Of a stretch of DNA of 64,000 nucleotides, positions 26,713 to 36,167 are shown piece after piece; position 1 is the stretch's first letter, and each line of letters begins with the position of its first letter. The notes beneath the pieces are model-generated. The model was not told the DNA's origin. It ran no database searches and worked only from the letters and a program-made list of their open reading frames with translations. A program made the position numbers and the translations under genes. The DNA comes from JAAXKN01 sp050258815. GTDB taxonomy: Bacteria; Bacteroidota; Ignavibacteria; Ignavibacteriales; SURF-24. Location of the stretch: contig JBLMZM010000182.1 of assembly GCA_050258815.1 (NCBI GenBank), positions 16,454 to 80,453 on the forward strand. Reading direction: 5' to 3'.

Positions 26713-28827
26713 GTGAAATTAAGCAGCTATCTCTTTCCTTTTTTTATAATAATATCTTTTATGTTCTTTAAAGATATCCATGCCCAGGATCTTCCTGTTA
26801 AATGGGGTGACATACCAATAAGTGACCTGGAGATGAAATCCTTCCCACAGGATACAAATGCAACCGCCCTGATATTGTGTGATTATGGGGAATCCTATTT
26901 TAACGATGAGCTTAACATTGTTTTTAACAGACTTTTAAGGGTGAAGATTTTTACTGCAAAGGGTTATGAATGGGGAACCAAAACTATAGTTCTTTATACC
27001 GATGACAACGCAGAGTACATAGGTGACATTGAAGGCATTACATATTCATTAAATGACAAGGGCGAAGTTGAGAAAAGCGAACTGAAGTCAAAGGATATCT
27101 ATAAAGAAGAGGTAGATGACAATCACACGAGATACCGTTTTACGCTGCCGAATCTAAAACCGGGGTGTATAGTTGAGATGAAGTATAGAATTACAAGCCA
27201 TCACTTTTCATTGATGAAAGACTGGGTATTCCAGAAAGACGAACCGGTACGCTGGAGTGAATATCGCTTAAGGGCTCCCAAAAACATAGTTTATCTGGGT
27301 GTAACCCGTGGTTTCGAACCCTTTGCTATTAATGAAACTGAAGAAGTAACGCAGGTATTTTCCGGCGCAGCCCAGTCATACCTGGGCAAACAGCTGGTAC
27401 CCTGCTATCAGATGCACTGGGCGGTAAAAGACGTACCGGCAATCCGGGATGAACCCTTTGTCACCACAACAGAAGATTATATGAACAGGGTATCCGTGCA
27501 GCTGGCTGCTTATTCACTTTCCGGAACCGGACCCCAGAAGGTTCTGGAGGACTGGGATAAACTGGTCAAAGAACTGATGGATTCCAAATACTTTTACAAA
27601 ATGATAGATGATACGCGTCAGGTACGCAAACTTGCTGAACAGATTACCGCAGGCCTGACCAATCCTGAAGAAAAAATGAAGGCTATATATGACTGGGTTG
27701 CAAAATCTATTGTGTGGTCCGGCCGAAACAGGGTTTTTGCGGACCAGGAAGTAAATGATGTTCTGGACACAAAAAAGGGGAGTAACTCTGAAATTACTTT
27801 CCTGCTGCTTTCTCTTTTGAAAAGTGTGGGCATTGAAGGTGATCCTCTGGTACTAAGTACACGTGCTAACGGAAAGATTCAGGATGTGTATCCAATCATT
27901 TCCCAGTTTAACTATGTACTAGCAAGGGTAAATATCGGGCAAAATTTCTACCTTCTGGATGCCACGGATTCTCAGCGCCCATGGGATATGCTTCCCGTAA
28001 AGGTACTTAATGTTGCGGGGCTTATAATAAAAGAGAAGGGCTGGGGATGGACCACGGTTACTTCTGAAAAGCGCAATCTTAAATATTCCCTTGCGGAATT
28101 AAACCTGAAGGATGACGGGTCTGTAAAGGGTGTTTTTGAGGAAATTTTCAAGGAATACGCCAGCTTGCAGCAGCGCCAGAACCTAAAGGACAAAAAAGAT
28201 GCGGACTTTGCAAAAGAATTATTTGAAACCGAGAGATCAGGAATTAGCGTGGATTCGGTAACAATAAGCGGAAAGGACAGTGTTTCCTCACCCATCAATG
28301 TAAAGGCCTGGTTTTCTTCTCCAGCTTATGCACAGGTCAATGGTGATCTGATCTACATAAATCCGCATATAATAAACCGCAGATGGGAGAATCCACTTAA
28401 ATCGAAAAACAGGAGATTCCCTATTGATTTTGCCTACCGCTCGGGCAGTACAACGGTAGTGACAATTACCATACCCGACAGCTTCGAAGTAAAAGAAATG
28501 TTCAAGGATATCAGCCTTTCGGCTGCTGCAGGTAAGGTCGTGTATTCGCGCAGGATAAAAGCCGAAGGCCACCAGATTCAGATGATGGTAAAGATGGAAA
28601 TAAAGGAAAACGAAATTAAACCGGTTTATTATGAGGACCTCAAAGAACTCTATGCTCAGATGAGCGCCTCGGAGGCAGAGCAGCTGGTATTAAAAAAAAT
28701 CAGCAAACCGGTTGAACCAACGCTTCAAACCGCTGCTCCGGTACAAACTGCAAAGCCTGAACAGAAAAATACAACTGAACAGAAAATAACAAAGGAAAAG
28801 CGTAGAAATGAAAAACGCAAATCTTAG
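26713..28827 (+). CDS. DUF3857/transglutaminase-like exported protein with lost catalytic residues
   Basis: A 704-residue protein with a signal peptide ending near D-I-H-A-Q. It has an N-terminal DUF3857 domain (about 50-220) and a transglutaminase-like domain (about 290-430), then a beta-rich part and a Lys/Gln/Glu-rich tail (about 675-704). The catalytic positions are changed: where the downstream paralogue reads G-D-C this one reads G-S-N (residues 356-358), and the histidine position in F-N-H is a tyrosine (Y401); D416 remains. The enzyme fold is therefore probably non-catalytic, as in other DUF3857 proteins with a G-S-S-A-E motif. The start is GTG at 26713 with GGAGA just upstream; the overlapping ATG at 26711 is followed at once by a stop. 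The gene overlaps the next by 20 bp. Confidence 0.85.
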   Translation: MKLSSYLFPFFIIISFMFFKDIHAQDLPVKWGDIPISDLEMKSFPQDTNATALILCDYGESYFNDELNIVFNRLLRVKIFTAKGYEWGTKTIVLYTDDNAEYIGDIEGITYSLNDKGEVEKSELKSKDIYKEEVDDNHTRYRFTLPNLKPGCIVEMKYRITSHHFSLMKDWVFQKDEPVRWSEYRLRAPKNIVYLGVTRGFEPFAINETEEVTQVFSGAAQSYLGKQLVPCYQMHWAVKDVPAIRDEPFVTTTEDYMNRVSVQLAAYSLSGTGPQKVLEDWDKLVKELMDSKYFYKMIDDTRQVRKLAEQITAGLTNPEEKMKAIYDWVAKSIVWSGRNRVFADQEVNDVLDTKKGSNSEITFLLLSLLKSVGIEGDPLVLSTRANGKIQDVYPIISQFNYVLARVNIGQNFYLLDATDSQRPWDMLPVKVLNVAGLIIKEKGWGWTTVTSEKRNLKYSLAELNLKDDGSVKGVFEEIFKEYASLQQRQNLKDKKDADFAKELFETERSGISVDSVTISGKDSVSSPINVKAWFSSPAYAQVNGDLIYINPHIINRRWENPLKSKNRRFPIDFAYRSGSTTVVTITIPDSFEVKEMFKDISLSAAAGKVVYSRRIKAEGHQIQMMVKMEIKENEIKPVYYEDLKELYAQMSASEAEQLVLKKISKPVEPTLQTAAPVQTAKPEQKNTTEQKITKEKRRNEKRKS

Positions 28828-30751
28828 GCTTGTAATACTGATATTACTGTTCTTTGTCGCCATAAAGTCAGAGTTTGCCTCTGAAAAGGGAAATAGCGGA
28901 GATGAGATATATAATGTAAGCAGCCTTAATTCCGGTCTAAGGAGCAATGCAGATGCTGTTATCCGCAATAAAACAGTAACCTTTGAGGTGAAGAATGAAA
29001 GGCGTGCAGTTCAGAAAGTAAGGCAGGCCGTGACAATCTTTAATAAAAATGGCCAGCATTACGGAGAGCTCGTGCTTTGGTACGACAAATTTATCGAAAT
29101 AGAGGACCTGGAGGGTAAATTATTCGATGCAAATGGCAAGGAGATCAGGGAACTTGGCAGTAGCGAACTCCAGGATGTGAGTGCTTTCAGCGAAAATACG
29201 TTATACGGGGATACCCGCGTAAAGGTCGCAGAATTGTACTTCGACAAGTATCCTTATACTGTTGAATATACTTATGAGATTTCATATGACGGATATCTGA
29301 ACTGGCCCAGCTGGTGGTCACAGGAAACGTTGGATCCGGTGGAACATAGCAGGTTTGAAGTGCTGGCACCTGGAGATCAGGAACTGAGGTTCTGGTGCAA
29401 CCGGGATTCAATTCATCCAGTTGTTTCAATTGACGGAAGTAAAAAACATTACCTGTGGGAAGCCAATAATTTACCCTTGCTTTCAAAGGATATTATCGGA
29501 GATGACATTGATGATATTGCTACGGTGGTCCGGATTGCTCCTTCCAGGTTTGAAATTGAGGATTACTCCGGCAGTATGAAGTCGTGGAAGGATTTCGGGC
29601 TCTGGTATAGAAGTCTTATTAAGGATAGAGATATATTGCCAAAGAATGCTATCGATGATATCCGCAAAATAATCAATACAGATGACAGTGAACATGAGAA
29701 GGTTGCTAAACTCTACAGGTACATGCAGTCACGCACAAGATATATAAGCGTTCAGCTTGGCATAGGCAGCTGGAGGCCATATGATGCTTCTTATGTGCAT
29801 GAGCGGGGTTATGGCGATTGCAAGGCTCTTTGTAATTATATGTCAGCAATACTCAAAGAAGCGGGCATTCAGTCTTTTCCGGTACTAATAAACAGCGGAG
29901 ATCACCAGATGCCCCTGATAAATGAATTCCCAAGCAACCAGTTCAATCATGCCATCCTTTGCGTCCCCCTGAAGCAGGACACAATATGGCTGGAATGTAC
30001 CAGTCAGACCATAGCAACGGGACATCTCAGCTGGGCTACAGAAAACCGTACTGCACTTATGATCACTCCAGAGGGGGGCATTCTTGTACAGGTTCCGGCT
30101 AGCATCTCGCGCCAGAACGTTCAGCAGAGAAACATTACGGCAAAAATAAATCCTACCGGCAGTCTGAACGCTGAAGGCTCAGTAAAATGGAGTGGAGATC
30201 AGCAGGATTATGTGCGCAACGAGCTGGTTGAAGCAACGCCAGAGGAGCGCGAGAGATGGGTTACAAGTTCTCTTGAAGTCCCCGAGGCACGGCTTGAGAG
30301 CTATAAGATGACGGGACTGGAGACCAGGGAGCCGGAGATAAAAATGTCAGTCGGTCTGTTTCTGCCGAAATATGCATCCCAATCGGGTAAAAGAATGTTT
30401 TTTCAGCCGAACCTGATGGAAAGGAGAACCTCAGTTCCCAGGGATGTAGTCCTTAGAGTCTCTCCGGTGAGGGTCAAGTATCCCTATTATGACGTTGATT
30501 CGGTTTATTATAATATTCCGGCGGGTTATGCAGTTGAGGCCATCCCTGCTGAGGTAAATCTGGCTTCTTCTTTCGGTAATTTCAACTCAAAGACGAGAGT
30601 AATGAACGACACACTGATTGTCTATACACGGATGCTTGAAATAAAAGCCTACAGCGTCCCGGCATTAAACTATGCCGAATACCGTCAGTTTTTTGCTGAT
30701 GTCGTAAAATCGGACAGGGCACAGATTGTCCTGGTAAAAAAGAGTGAATAA
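28808..30751 (+). CDS. DUF3857/transglutaminase-domain exported protein, intact triad
   Basis: A 647-residue paralogue of the preceding gene: signal segment (about 5-24), DUF3857 domain (about 45-240) and transglutaminase domain (about 290-400) with C338 in G-Y-G-D-C-K, H381 in F-N-H-A and an acidic residue E396 in W-L-E-C-T-S. Glutamate in place of the usual aspartate is common in this family. A C-terminal beta-rich DUF3858-like region follows. Substrates are unknown; the family is periplasmic or surface-located in Bacteroidota. The 20-bp overlap with the pseudoenzyme gene suggests obligate co-expression of the pair, possibly as a heteromer. Confidence 0.87.
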   Translation: MKNANLRLVILILLFFVAIKSEFASEKGNSGDEIYNVSSLNSGLRSNADAVIRNKTVTFEVKNERRAVQKVRQAVTIFNKNGQHYGELVLWYDKFIEIEDLEGKLFDANGKEIRELGSSELQDVSAFSENTLYGDTRVKVAELYFDKYPYTVEYTYEISYDGYLNWPSWWSQETLDPVEHSRFEVLAPGDQELRFWCNRDSIHPVVSIDGSKKHYLWEANNLPLLSKDIIGDDIDDIATVVRIAPSRFEIEDYSGSMKSWKDFGLWYRSLIKDRDILPKNAIDDIRKIINTDDSEHEKVAKLYRYMQSRTRYISVQLGIGSWRPYDASYVHERGYGDCKALCNYMSAILKEAGIQSFPVLINSGDHQMPLINEFPSNQFNHAILCVPLKQDTIWLECTSQTIATGHLSWATENRTALMITPEGGILVQVPASISRQNVQQRNITAKINPTGSLNAEGSVKWSGDQQDYVRNELVEATPEERERWVTSSLEVPEARLESYKMTGLETREPEIKMSVGLFLPKYASQSGKRMFFQPNLMERRTSVPRDVVLRVSPVRVKYPYYDVDSVYYNIPAGYAVEAIPAEVNLASSFGNFNSKTRVMNDTLIVYTRMLEIKAYSVPALNYAEYRQFFADVVKSDRAQIVLVKKSE

Positions 30752-30794
30752 CTGTTTAGTTGAAATTAGTGCTGGAAAAACGGGGGGATTAAAG

Positions 30795-30833
30795 AAAAAG
30801 GACGAATCCTTGAGCAGGTGATTCGTCCTTTTT
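30795..30833. terminator. Bidirectional terminator
   Basis: AAAAAGGACGAATC (30795-30808) and GATTCGTCCTTTTT (30820-30833) form a perfect 14-bp stem with an 11-base loop and T tracts in both directions. It separates the convergent DUF3857 and SlyD-like genes. Confidence 0.92.
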
Positions 30834-30844
30834 AATTTACAGTA

Positions 30845-31330
30845 TCAATGATGGTGTCCGCCATTTCCGTGAACATGTCCATGGGTCAGTTCTTCGGCTG
30901 TAGCATCTCTTATGTCGAGCAGCTCAAGGTCAAACGTAAGAGTTTCACCAGCCAGCGGATGATTAAAATCCAGAGTTATGTCATCTCCTTCTATCTTTGT
31001 AATAATAAAAGGCAACTGTTGTCCGTCGGGTGTATTTGCAACAAACTCCATCCCTTCCTCCAGTTTGGAGCCTTCGGGGAAGTTTGAACGGTTTACAACT
31101 TGAACTGATTCAGGCTGATATTCGCCATAGGCTTCTTCGGGAGAGAGAACGATCTGTTTTTTACTTCCTATTATCATCGTGCTTATTTCTTCTTCAAGCT
31201 TGGGCAGGATCTGGTTCTGTCCGCTCAAAAAAGCAAAAGGCTGTTCCTTTGTAGTTGCATCAAGTATTTCGCCATTCTCATCCTTTAAGCTGTAATTGAC
31301 TGTAACAACCTGATTCGGTTTTATTGGCAT
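30845..31330 (-). CDS. SlyD-like FKBP-type peptidyl-prolyl isomerase
   Basis: A 161-residue cytoplasmic prolyl isomerase and chaperone of the SlyD group. The FKBP half-domain begins V-V-T-V-N-Y-S-L-K-D-E-N-G-E, the IF (insert-in-flap) chaperone domain occupies about 65-130 after E-A-Y-G-E-Y, and the FKBP part resumes with D-F-N-H-P-L-A-G-E-T-L-T-F. The C-terminus is a short His-rich tail (G-H-V-H-G-N-G-G-H-H-H), which in SlyD binds nickel and other metals. I chose the ATG at 31330 because AAGGAG lies six bases ahead of it; an in-frame ATG 14 codons upstream lacks this. The gene stands alone. Confidence 0.92.
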   Translation of the reverse strand: MPIKPNQVVTVNYSLKDENGEILDATTKEQPFAFLSGQNQILPKLEEEISTMIIGSKKQIVLSPEEAYGEYQPESVQVVNRSNFPEGSKLEEGMEFVANTPDGQQLPFIITKIEGDDITLDFNHPLAGETLTFDLELLDIRDATAEELTHGHVHGNGGHHH

Positions 31331-31749
31331 AAGTTTCTCCTTTGGAAAAATATTTGTGTTTAAATTTAACATACAATAAACGCAAATTTTCCATAATTAC
31401 CTATCCCAAAATATATATTCGGGAAAAATTATATCCTCTTATGGCATCAATAGCACAGGGCCTGCGGCAAAGAACGCCTGGAAATATACGCTTCTTTTGG
31501 CCCTGTTTCACACAATATTGTATGCGGATTATTACTGTGCCTGCCGGTATTTTCTGCTGTAATGTACCCGTTTTCCTAAAATTCTTCAAATTTTCTTTTT
31601 GAATGATTGAATTTTTGAAGTAAATATTTTAACTTCTATCCTTACCAGGTATGTAGAGCGGGGAGCCTGGAGGAAACCTGTTGCTGAATTCAATAATGAT
31701 GTTATAAGAAGTTCTGATTGATAGTGCATTAACACAATGCGGAGAGTGA
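31331..31749. other. Intergenic stretch of about 420 bp
   Basis: Divergent upstream region of the SlyD-like gene and the PAS kinase. It is AT-rich in parts and should hold both promoters. I see no gene, RNA or clear operator. Confidence 0.4.
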
Positions 31750-33864
31750 ATGCCCAAGCATAGATCCGGTTCAGATGGCAAGGAAGTATTGAGACACAGG
31801 GCTGAAAGACTGGTCCCAGAAAGGGATATTCTGGTCAGACCGGATAATTTGCATGATATGGAAAAATTGCTTCATGAACTCAGTGTCAGTAAACATGAAC
31901 TGGAGATGCATAACAAGCAGCTGCGGCGTCTTCAGAAGAGGGAAAGACTACTGCACGAAAAATATTTTAAGCTGTACAATTTTGCTCCTTCCGGCTATAT
32001 TACCATTTCAAATGACCATATAATCACAGAAGTCAACTCTACTGCAGCCTCCATGCTTGGAGCCGAAATAAAATGGCTTTCGGGAAAATCTGTTACTGAT
32101 TTTATTGACCCCCCATTCCTGGATATATTCCATTTCCATGCCTCCGAAGCCTATAAGACCGGGAAAAAACAAGAGTGTGAGCTGCGGCTGGTCAGGACGG
32201 ATGGCATCAGGTTTTATGCCTTTCTCAACAGTATGGTCTTAAATGAAAATGAAAGAGAGCCGCACCTCTGTATGGCACTTACAGATATTAGTGACAGGAA
32301 GGCAGCCGAGCTGGATGTGCAGGCTGGTGAACTGAGGAAGCGGAACATTGAATTATCTATCCTTACCGAGAGTCTTCAGGCTGAACGTGAACGGCTTATG
32401 TATCAGGCCCATCTTATTGACAATGTGAATGACGCCATAATTGCTACAGATGGCAGGTACACACTGACTGCATGGAACAAGGCTGCAGAAAGGATGTATG
32501 GATGGAAAGCAGAAGAAGTACTGGGCAAGGATATACGTGGTGTTATCAGTACTGAATATGGAAGTAAAAAAAATGCCGGAATGACACACGTCTTTGATGA
32601 CATGGGCAGGGTAAGTGAAAGGCTGGTGCAATTTGGGAAAGATGATAAAAAGGTAGTAACTGAATGCACAACAATTGCCATCAGAGATAAGAACGGTGAA
32701 GTAACAGGATATATCAGCGTTAACCGGGATATAACAGAGCACAAAAAAGCCGAAAAGGCTCTGCGTATTTCAACTGAGCGCTTCCGCCTTGCCGTGGATA
32801 ATTTTCCGGATACCTTTATAATCTATGACGCAGAAAGGAGAATCCAGTTTATAAACGCCTACGGTATAAGGACGGGCGGTTATTCAATGAAACATTATAT
32901 CGGATACAAGGATGAAGAGATATATCCTCCCGAGGTTACAAACGCCTATCTGCCAACTCTTAAAAATTGTGTCACTACGAGGACTCCCCAGACAGTTGAA
33001 TGCAGACTCAGATACCCATCCGGGATCCTTACTACTATTATCAATTATGTGCCTTTGCTCAACGAGAAGGGGAAGATTTACCAGATACTCGGCATCATGC
33101 ACGACATTACAAAACGCAAGCAGGCAGAAGAGAAACTTCAAAGAACTATAACGGAATTAAAGCGTTCCAACGAAGAACTGGAACAATTTGCCTACATAGC
33201 CTCGCATGACATGCAGGAACCGCTCAGAATGATAGCAAGTTATACACAGCTGTTGGCTAAGCGTTATTCTGATCAGCTGGATTCTTCAGCATTGGACTTT
33301 ATAAATTATGCGCTTGAAGGTGCAAAAAGAATGCAGCGCCTGATAAATGACCTGCTCAAGTATTCAAGGGTGACTACGAGGGGCAAACCTTTTAAGTCGA
33401 TTGACTGCGAGGCAATTCTTACTGACGTTTTGTCTGACCTTAAAGAATCCATACTTGAAAATAAGGCAACAATTACGCAGGACCCTCTTCCCATGATACT
33501 GGCTGATGAGACTCAAATTGCACAACTGCTCCAGAATTTAATAGGGAATGCCATCAAATTTCATGGTGAGAGAGATCCCGAAATTCACATTAGCTGCCAG
33601 AGGAAAGACAAGAGTTGGGTTTTTTCCATCAGGGATAACGGTATTGGAATGGAAAGCGAGTATTTCAACAGGATATTTCTGATATTTCAGCGCTTGCATA
33701 CAAAGGAGGCCTATCCGGGAACGGGAATAGGGCTGGCTGTATGTAAGAAAATAGTGGAAAGGCATGGAGGGCGTATCTGGGTCGAATCAACACCCGGAGA
33801 GGGCTCAATATTTTATTTTACAATTCCTGCAAAAAGGGGTAAACTGACAAATGGTAAATTCTGA
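31750..33864 (+). CDS. Cytoplasmic multi-PAS sensor histidine kinase
   Basis: A 704-residue kinase without membrane segments. A charged coiled-coil N-terminus (about 30-75) leads into three PAS domains (about 80-190, 210-335 and 345-460), each ending in a D-I-T/S-x-x-K-x-A-E type C-terminal motif. The HisKA domain has H486 in S-H-D-M-Q-E-P-L-R, the phytochrome-like subtype; the HATPase domain shows N-L-I-G-N-A-I-K-F, D-N-G-I-G-M-E and G-T-G-I-G-L-A. GGAGAG precedes the ATG. The gene overlaps the next, a response regulator, by 14 bp, so this is a cognate pair. PAS domains suggest a redox, gas or small-ligand signal, but no ligand-binding signature can be named. Confidence 0.93.
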   Translation: MPKHRSGSDGKEVLRHRAERLVPERDILVRPDNLHDMEKLLHELSVSKHELEMHNKQLRRLQKRERLLHEKYFKLYNFAPSGYITISNDHIITEVNSTAASMLGAEIKWLSGKSVTDFIDPPFLDIFHFHASEAYKTGKKQECELRLVRTDGIRFYAFLNSMVLNENEREPHLCMALTDISDRKAAELDVQAGELRKRNIELSILTESLQAERERLMYQAHLIDNVNDAIIATDGRYTLTAWNKAAERMYGWKAEEVLGKDIRGVISTEYGSKKNAGMTHVFDDMGRVSERLVQFGKDDKKVVTECTTIAIRDKNGEVTGYISVNRDITEHKKAEKALRISTERFRLAVDNFPDTFIIYDAERRIQFINAYGIRTGGYSMKHYIGYKDEEIYPPEVTNAYLPTLKNCVTTRTPQTVECRLRYPSGILTTIINYVPLLNEKGKIYQILGIMHDITKRKQAEEKLQRTITELKRSNEELEQFAYIASHDMQEPLRMIASYTQLLAKRYSDQLDSSALDFINYALEGAKRMQRLINDLLKYSRVTTRGKPFKSIDCEAILTDVLSDLKESILENKATITQDPLPMILADETQIAQLLQNLIGNAIKFHGERDPEIHISCQRKDKSWVFSIRDNGIGMESEYFNRIFLIFQRLHTKEAYPGTGIGLAVCKKIVERHGGRIWVESTPGEGSIFYFTIPAKRGKLTNGKF

Positions 33865-34288
33865 ACCTACTGAGATATTGTTGGTTGAAGATAACCAGGG
33901 GGATATCCGTCTGATAAAAGAGGTGTTTAACTACGGGAGAGTCTCTGTTAACCTAAACGTCGTAAATAACGGAATAGATGCCCTGTCTTTCCTGAGGCGA
34001 AAGGGTAAATATGCCGATGCTCCCAGACCTGGCCTTATTATACTCGATCTGAATTTGCCCAAGAAAAATGGTAAGGAGGTCCTGGCCGACGTAAAGGCAG
34101 ATCCGGGCCTGAATGATATTCCTGTAATTGTGCTGACCTCTTCTGAGGCAGAAAGCGATGTGCTCATCTGCAGAAAACTTAAAGTGGATTTTTATTTTAC
34201 AAAACCGATGGAGCTGGAAAAATTTGTCGGCGTCATTGAAGCAATTGAAGACTTTCTGATAACCAAGCAAAATGAACAGGGGAAATAG
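33851..34288 (+). CDS. Single-domain response regulator, Rcp1-type
   Basis: A 145-residue receiver domain with no output domain. It has the acidic pair E13-D14, the phospho-acceptor D66 in I-L-D-L-N-L-P, the T/S switch in V-L-T-S-S and the lysine in F-T-K-P. The N-x-P-K-K-N-G stretch after D66 and the R-x-x-G-x-Y-x-x-A-P-R-P-x-L segment are typical of Rcp1/CheY-like partners of phytochrome-type kinases. It overlaps the kinase gene by 14 bp, so it is its likely phosphate acceptor. Output presumably goes through protein-protein contact; the downstream target is not encoded nearby in an obvious way. Confidence 0.94.
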   Translation: MVNSEPTEILLVEDNQGDIRLIKEVFNYGRVSVNLNVVNNGIDALSFLRRKGKYADAPRPGLIILDLNLPKKNGKEVLADVKADPGLNDIPVIVLTSSEAESDVLICRKLKVDFYFTKPMELEKFVGVIEAIEDFLITKQNEQGK

Positions 34289-34482
34289 ACCTGGCAATAT
34301 GCCTGCCCGCACGTAAATATGAATGCCTTCATCCCCCTAAGCGCCCGTCAGGTGATACCTGTTATTGCTGCTAATCAAAATATTAATCATTTAATCATGA
34401 TTGACAAGAACTTTTTTACCATTACTCCCGTCTAATTTTACCACTGTCAGACCATAAACGTGACACAAACAAAGGAGAAAAT

Positions 34483-34917
34483 ATGGACCACGTAGTTTAT
34501 GTTGAAGCCTCCTCAGGGGAATTGGATAAAATTACCTCCGGTTCCAAGACAATGATTTTGCGGGGAGCCGCCGGCAGAAAGATGCCATATGGGAAGGTAT
34601 ATGCAGGGGATAGATTATTTTTTGTCAACAATAATGGTGAAGGCAAAATCAAGGCCAGAGCAATAGTCAAAAGCGTGTTAAATTCGGAAAAGCTCAGTCC
34701 TGAGGAAGCTTTGTACCTGATAGAAAAAAATGAAAAAGCACTGCAACTCTCCGTAAAACAAAAAGAAAAGTACGCCGGAAAAAGATACCTGGTGCTGATT
34801 GAAATTATGGAAGCTGAAAAAATAGAACCTGCGGCCATGGACAAAAGTAGTTATATAAATATGGACGACTGGCTTCCGGTCGGGAGGATTGAAGAAGTCC
34901 TGCTGGCTGAAATATAA
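34483..34917 (+). CDS. Hypothetical protein with possible PUA/ASCH-like fold
   Basis: A 144-residue soluble protein. The first half (S-G-S-K-T-M-I-L-R-G, then G-D-R-L-F-F-V-N and K-A-R-A-I-V) looks like the small beta-barrel of PUA/ASCH-type domains, in which a G-x-K-T/W element precedes a D-x-L/I-F strand. These domains bind RNA or modified bases, but the similarity is by eye only. The C-terminal part ends in D-D-W-L-P-V-G-R. A very good AAGGAG site precedes the ATG. It stands alone between the two-component pair and a decayed gene. Confidence 0.7.
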   Translation: MDHVVYVEASSGELDKITSGSKTMILRGAAGRKMPYGKVYAGDRLFFVNNNGEGKIKARAIVKSVLNSEKLSPEEALYLIEKNEKALQLSVKQKEKYAGKRYLVLIEIMEAEKIEPAAMDKSSYINMDDWLPVGRIEEVLLAEI

Positions 34918-34945
34918 GCTCGCCTGTGCATATTAACTTTCCTGA

Positions 34946-35149
34946 CAAGCAAAGGAAGCCTTAAGCCTGCTGGATGAAGTTGTCACTTCAGGCGGAGGTC
35001 TGGATGCCGACAAGGATGAGCATTTTGCCTCAATCAGGCAGAGAGAGGAATTCAAGGTAATAACAGGGAAAATTTTTAAAATGAAAACTCCCGTCCTAAA
35101 TAGCCTTTGTAGTACCCGGAAAGGACCTTATAGAGTTAAAAAGAAATAA
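34946..35149 (+). pseudogene. Remnant of a TPR-like gene
   Basis: An open frame without a start codon follows directly after an in-frame TGA and ends at TAA 35147-35149. It reads A-K-E-A-L-S-L-L-D, then S-G-G-G-L-D, D-E-H-F-A-S-I-R and E-E-F-K, which is the pattern of C-terminal tetratricopeptide repeats in which a helical unit is followed by D-x-x-F-x-x-L/I-R-x-x-x-x-F-K. The rest of the gene is missing. It fills part of the 388-bp gap between two intact genes and is best read as a 3' fragment left after deletion. Confidence 0.55.
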
Positions 35150-35305
35150 AATATTTAAGTTTAAAATAATTTAGGGCGCATGCTTAATTATTCTGCTCAA
35201 TGTTTCGATAATGATTAACATATTATCTTTTTTACATGTCCTGGTTATCCTCATGTTAAAAGACATTTATATTAATCCAAATATCATTATCAGTATGGAG
35301 CATTC

Positions 35306-36097
35306 ATGCGTTCAAAACCTTGTTATCTGCCGCTAGTTTTATTTATTTCGTTGTTTTTTTGTGTCAGTCCTTTACTGGCACAGGAAGCAGAGCCTAAACA
35401 GGAAACTGAATCAAAACAGGATTCCGAATCAAAACCTTATTCTTTTAATTTTGGAGCTGACATTGTCAGCCGTTATGTGTGGCGTGGAATTGAACTAGGC
35501 GGCTCGCCGGCTGTTCCGCAGATACAGCCCTACGGTTCATTTGACCTGAATGCAAATTCTGCGGGAACATTCAGTCTGGGAATCTGGGGGTCCTATGGGT
35601 TTACGGGCGAATATTCTGAAAATGATTTTTATTTCAAATATTCTTTGCCGACTTCAGCCGGTACCTTCTCTGCAACGGCCACTGACTATTACTACCCGTA
35701 TATTGACAGCCTGAAATTTTCAAATTTTTCCGGTAACGGTGAAGGTGCACATACCGTGGAAGCCGCCATTACGTATAATGGTCCTGAAAGCTTTCCTGTC
35801 AGCCTTACCATCAGCAGCAATATCCACAATGATTTACCAGAGAATAAATCAATGTATGTTGAAGTCGGTTATCCCGTCAATATTAATGGTACATCGCTGA
35901 ATTTCTTTGCCGGCGCAGCTCAGGGCCGCAGCCTGTGGCATTGTGTTGAAACGGATAAGTTTGAAATTATTAACCTTGGTTTTAACGTATCAAAGACAAT
36001 TAAAATCACGCAGGATTTCAGCCTGCCCGTAGGAATGTCTGTAATAATGAATCCCTATGTCAAGAATACTTATATGGTGTTCAAGGTAAGCCTCTAA
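35306..36097 (+). CDS. Outer membrane beta-barrel protein (TorF-like putative porin)
   Basis: A 263-residue protein with a signal peptide (about 1-25, cleavage after L-L-A-Q), a short charged linker with repeated E-S-K-Q units (about 27-42) and a body of alternating beta strands rich in Gly, Tyr, Phe and Ser. The opening F-G-A-D-I-V-S-R-Y-V-W-R-G-I-E motif is the hallmark of the putative-porin family often labelled TorF. The last residue pattern F-K-V-S-L suits a barrel signal. GGAG lies upstream of the ATG. It precedes a chemoreceptor gene by 70 bp; whether they are linked in function is unknown. Confidence 0.8.
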   Translation: MRSKPCYLPLVLFISLFFCVSPLLAQEAEPKQETESKQDSESKPYSFNFGADIVSRYVWRGIELGGSPAVPQIQPYGSFDLNANSAGTFSLGIWGSYGFTGEYSENDFYFKYSLPTSAGTFSATATDYYYPYIDSLKFSNFSGNGEGAHTVEAAITYNGPESFPVSLTISSNIHNDLPENKSMYVEVGYPVNINGTSLNFFAGAAQGRSLWHCVETDKFEIINLGFNVSKTIKITQDFSLPVGMSVIMNPYVKNTYMVFKVSL

Positions 36098-36167
36098 ACA
36101 GGCTTTCCTAAGGCTTAATAAACGGCTCCAGTTTCCAGTCGAAAAATTTTATCGGGGAGAATAAGTA

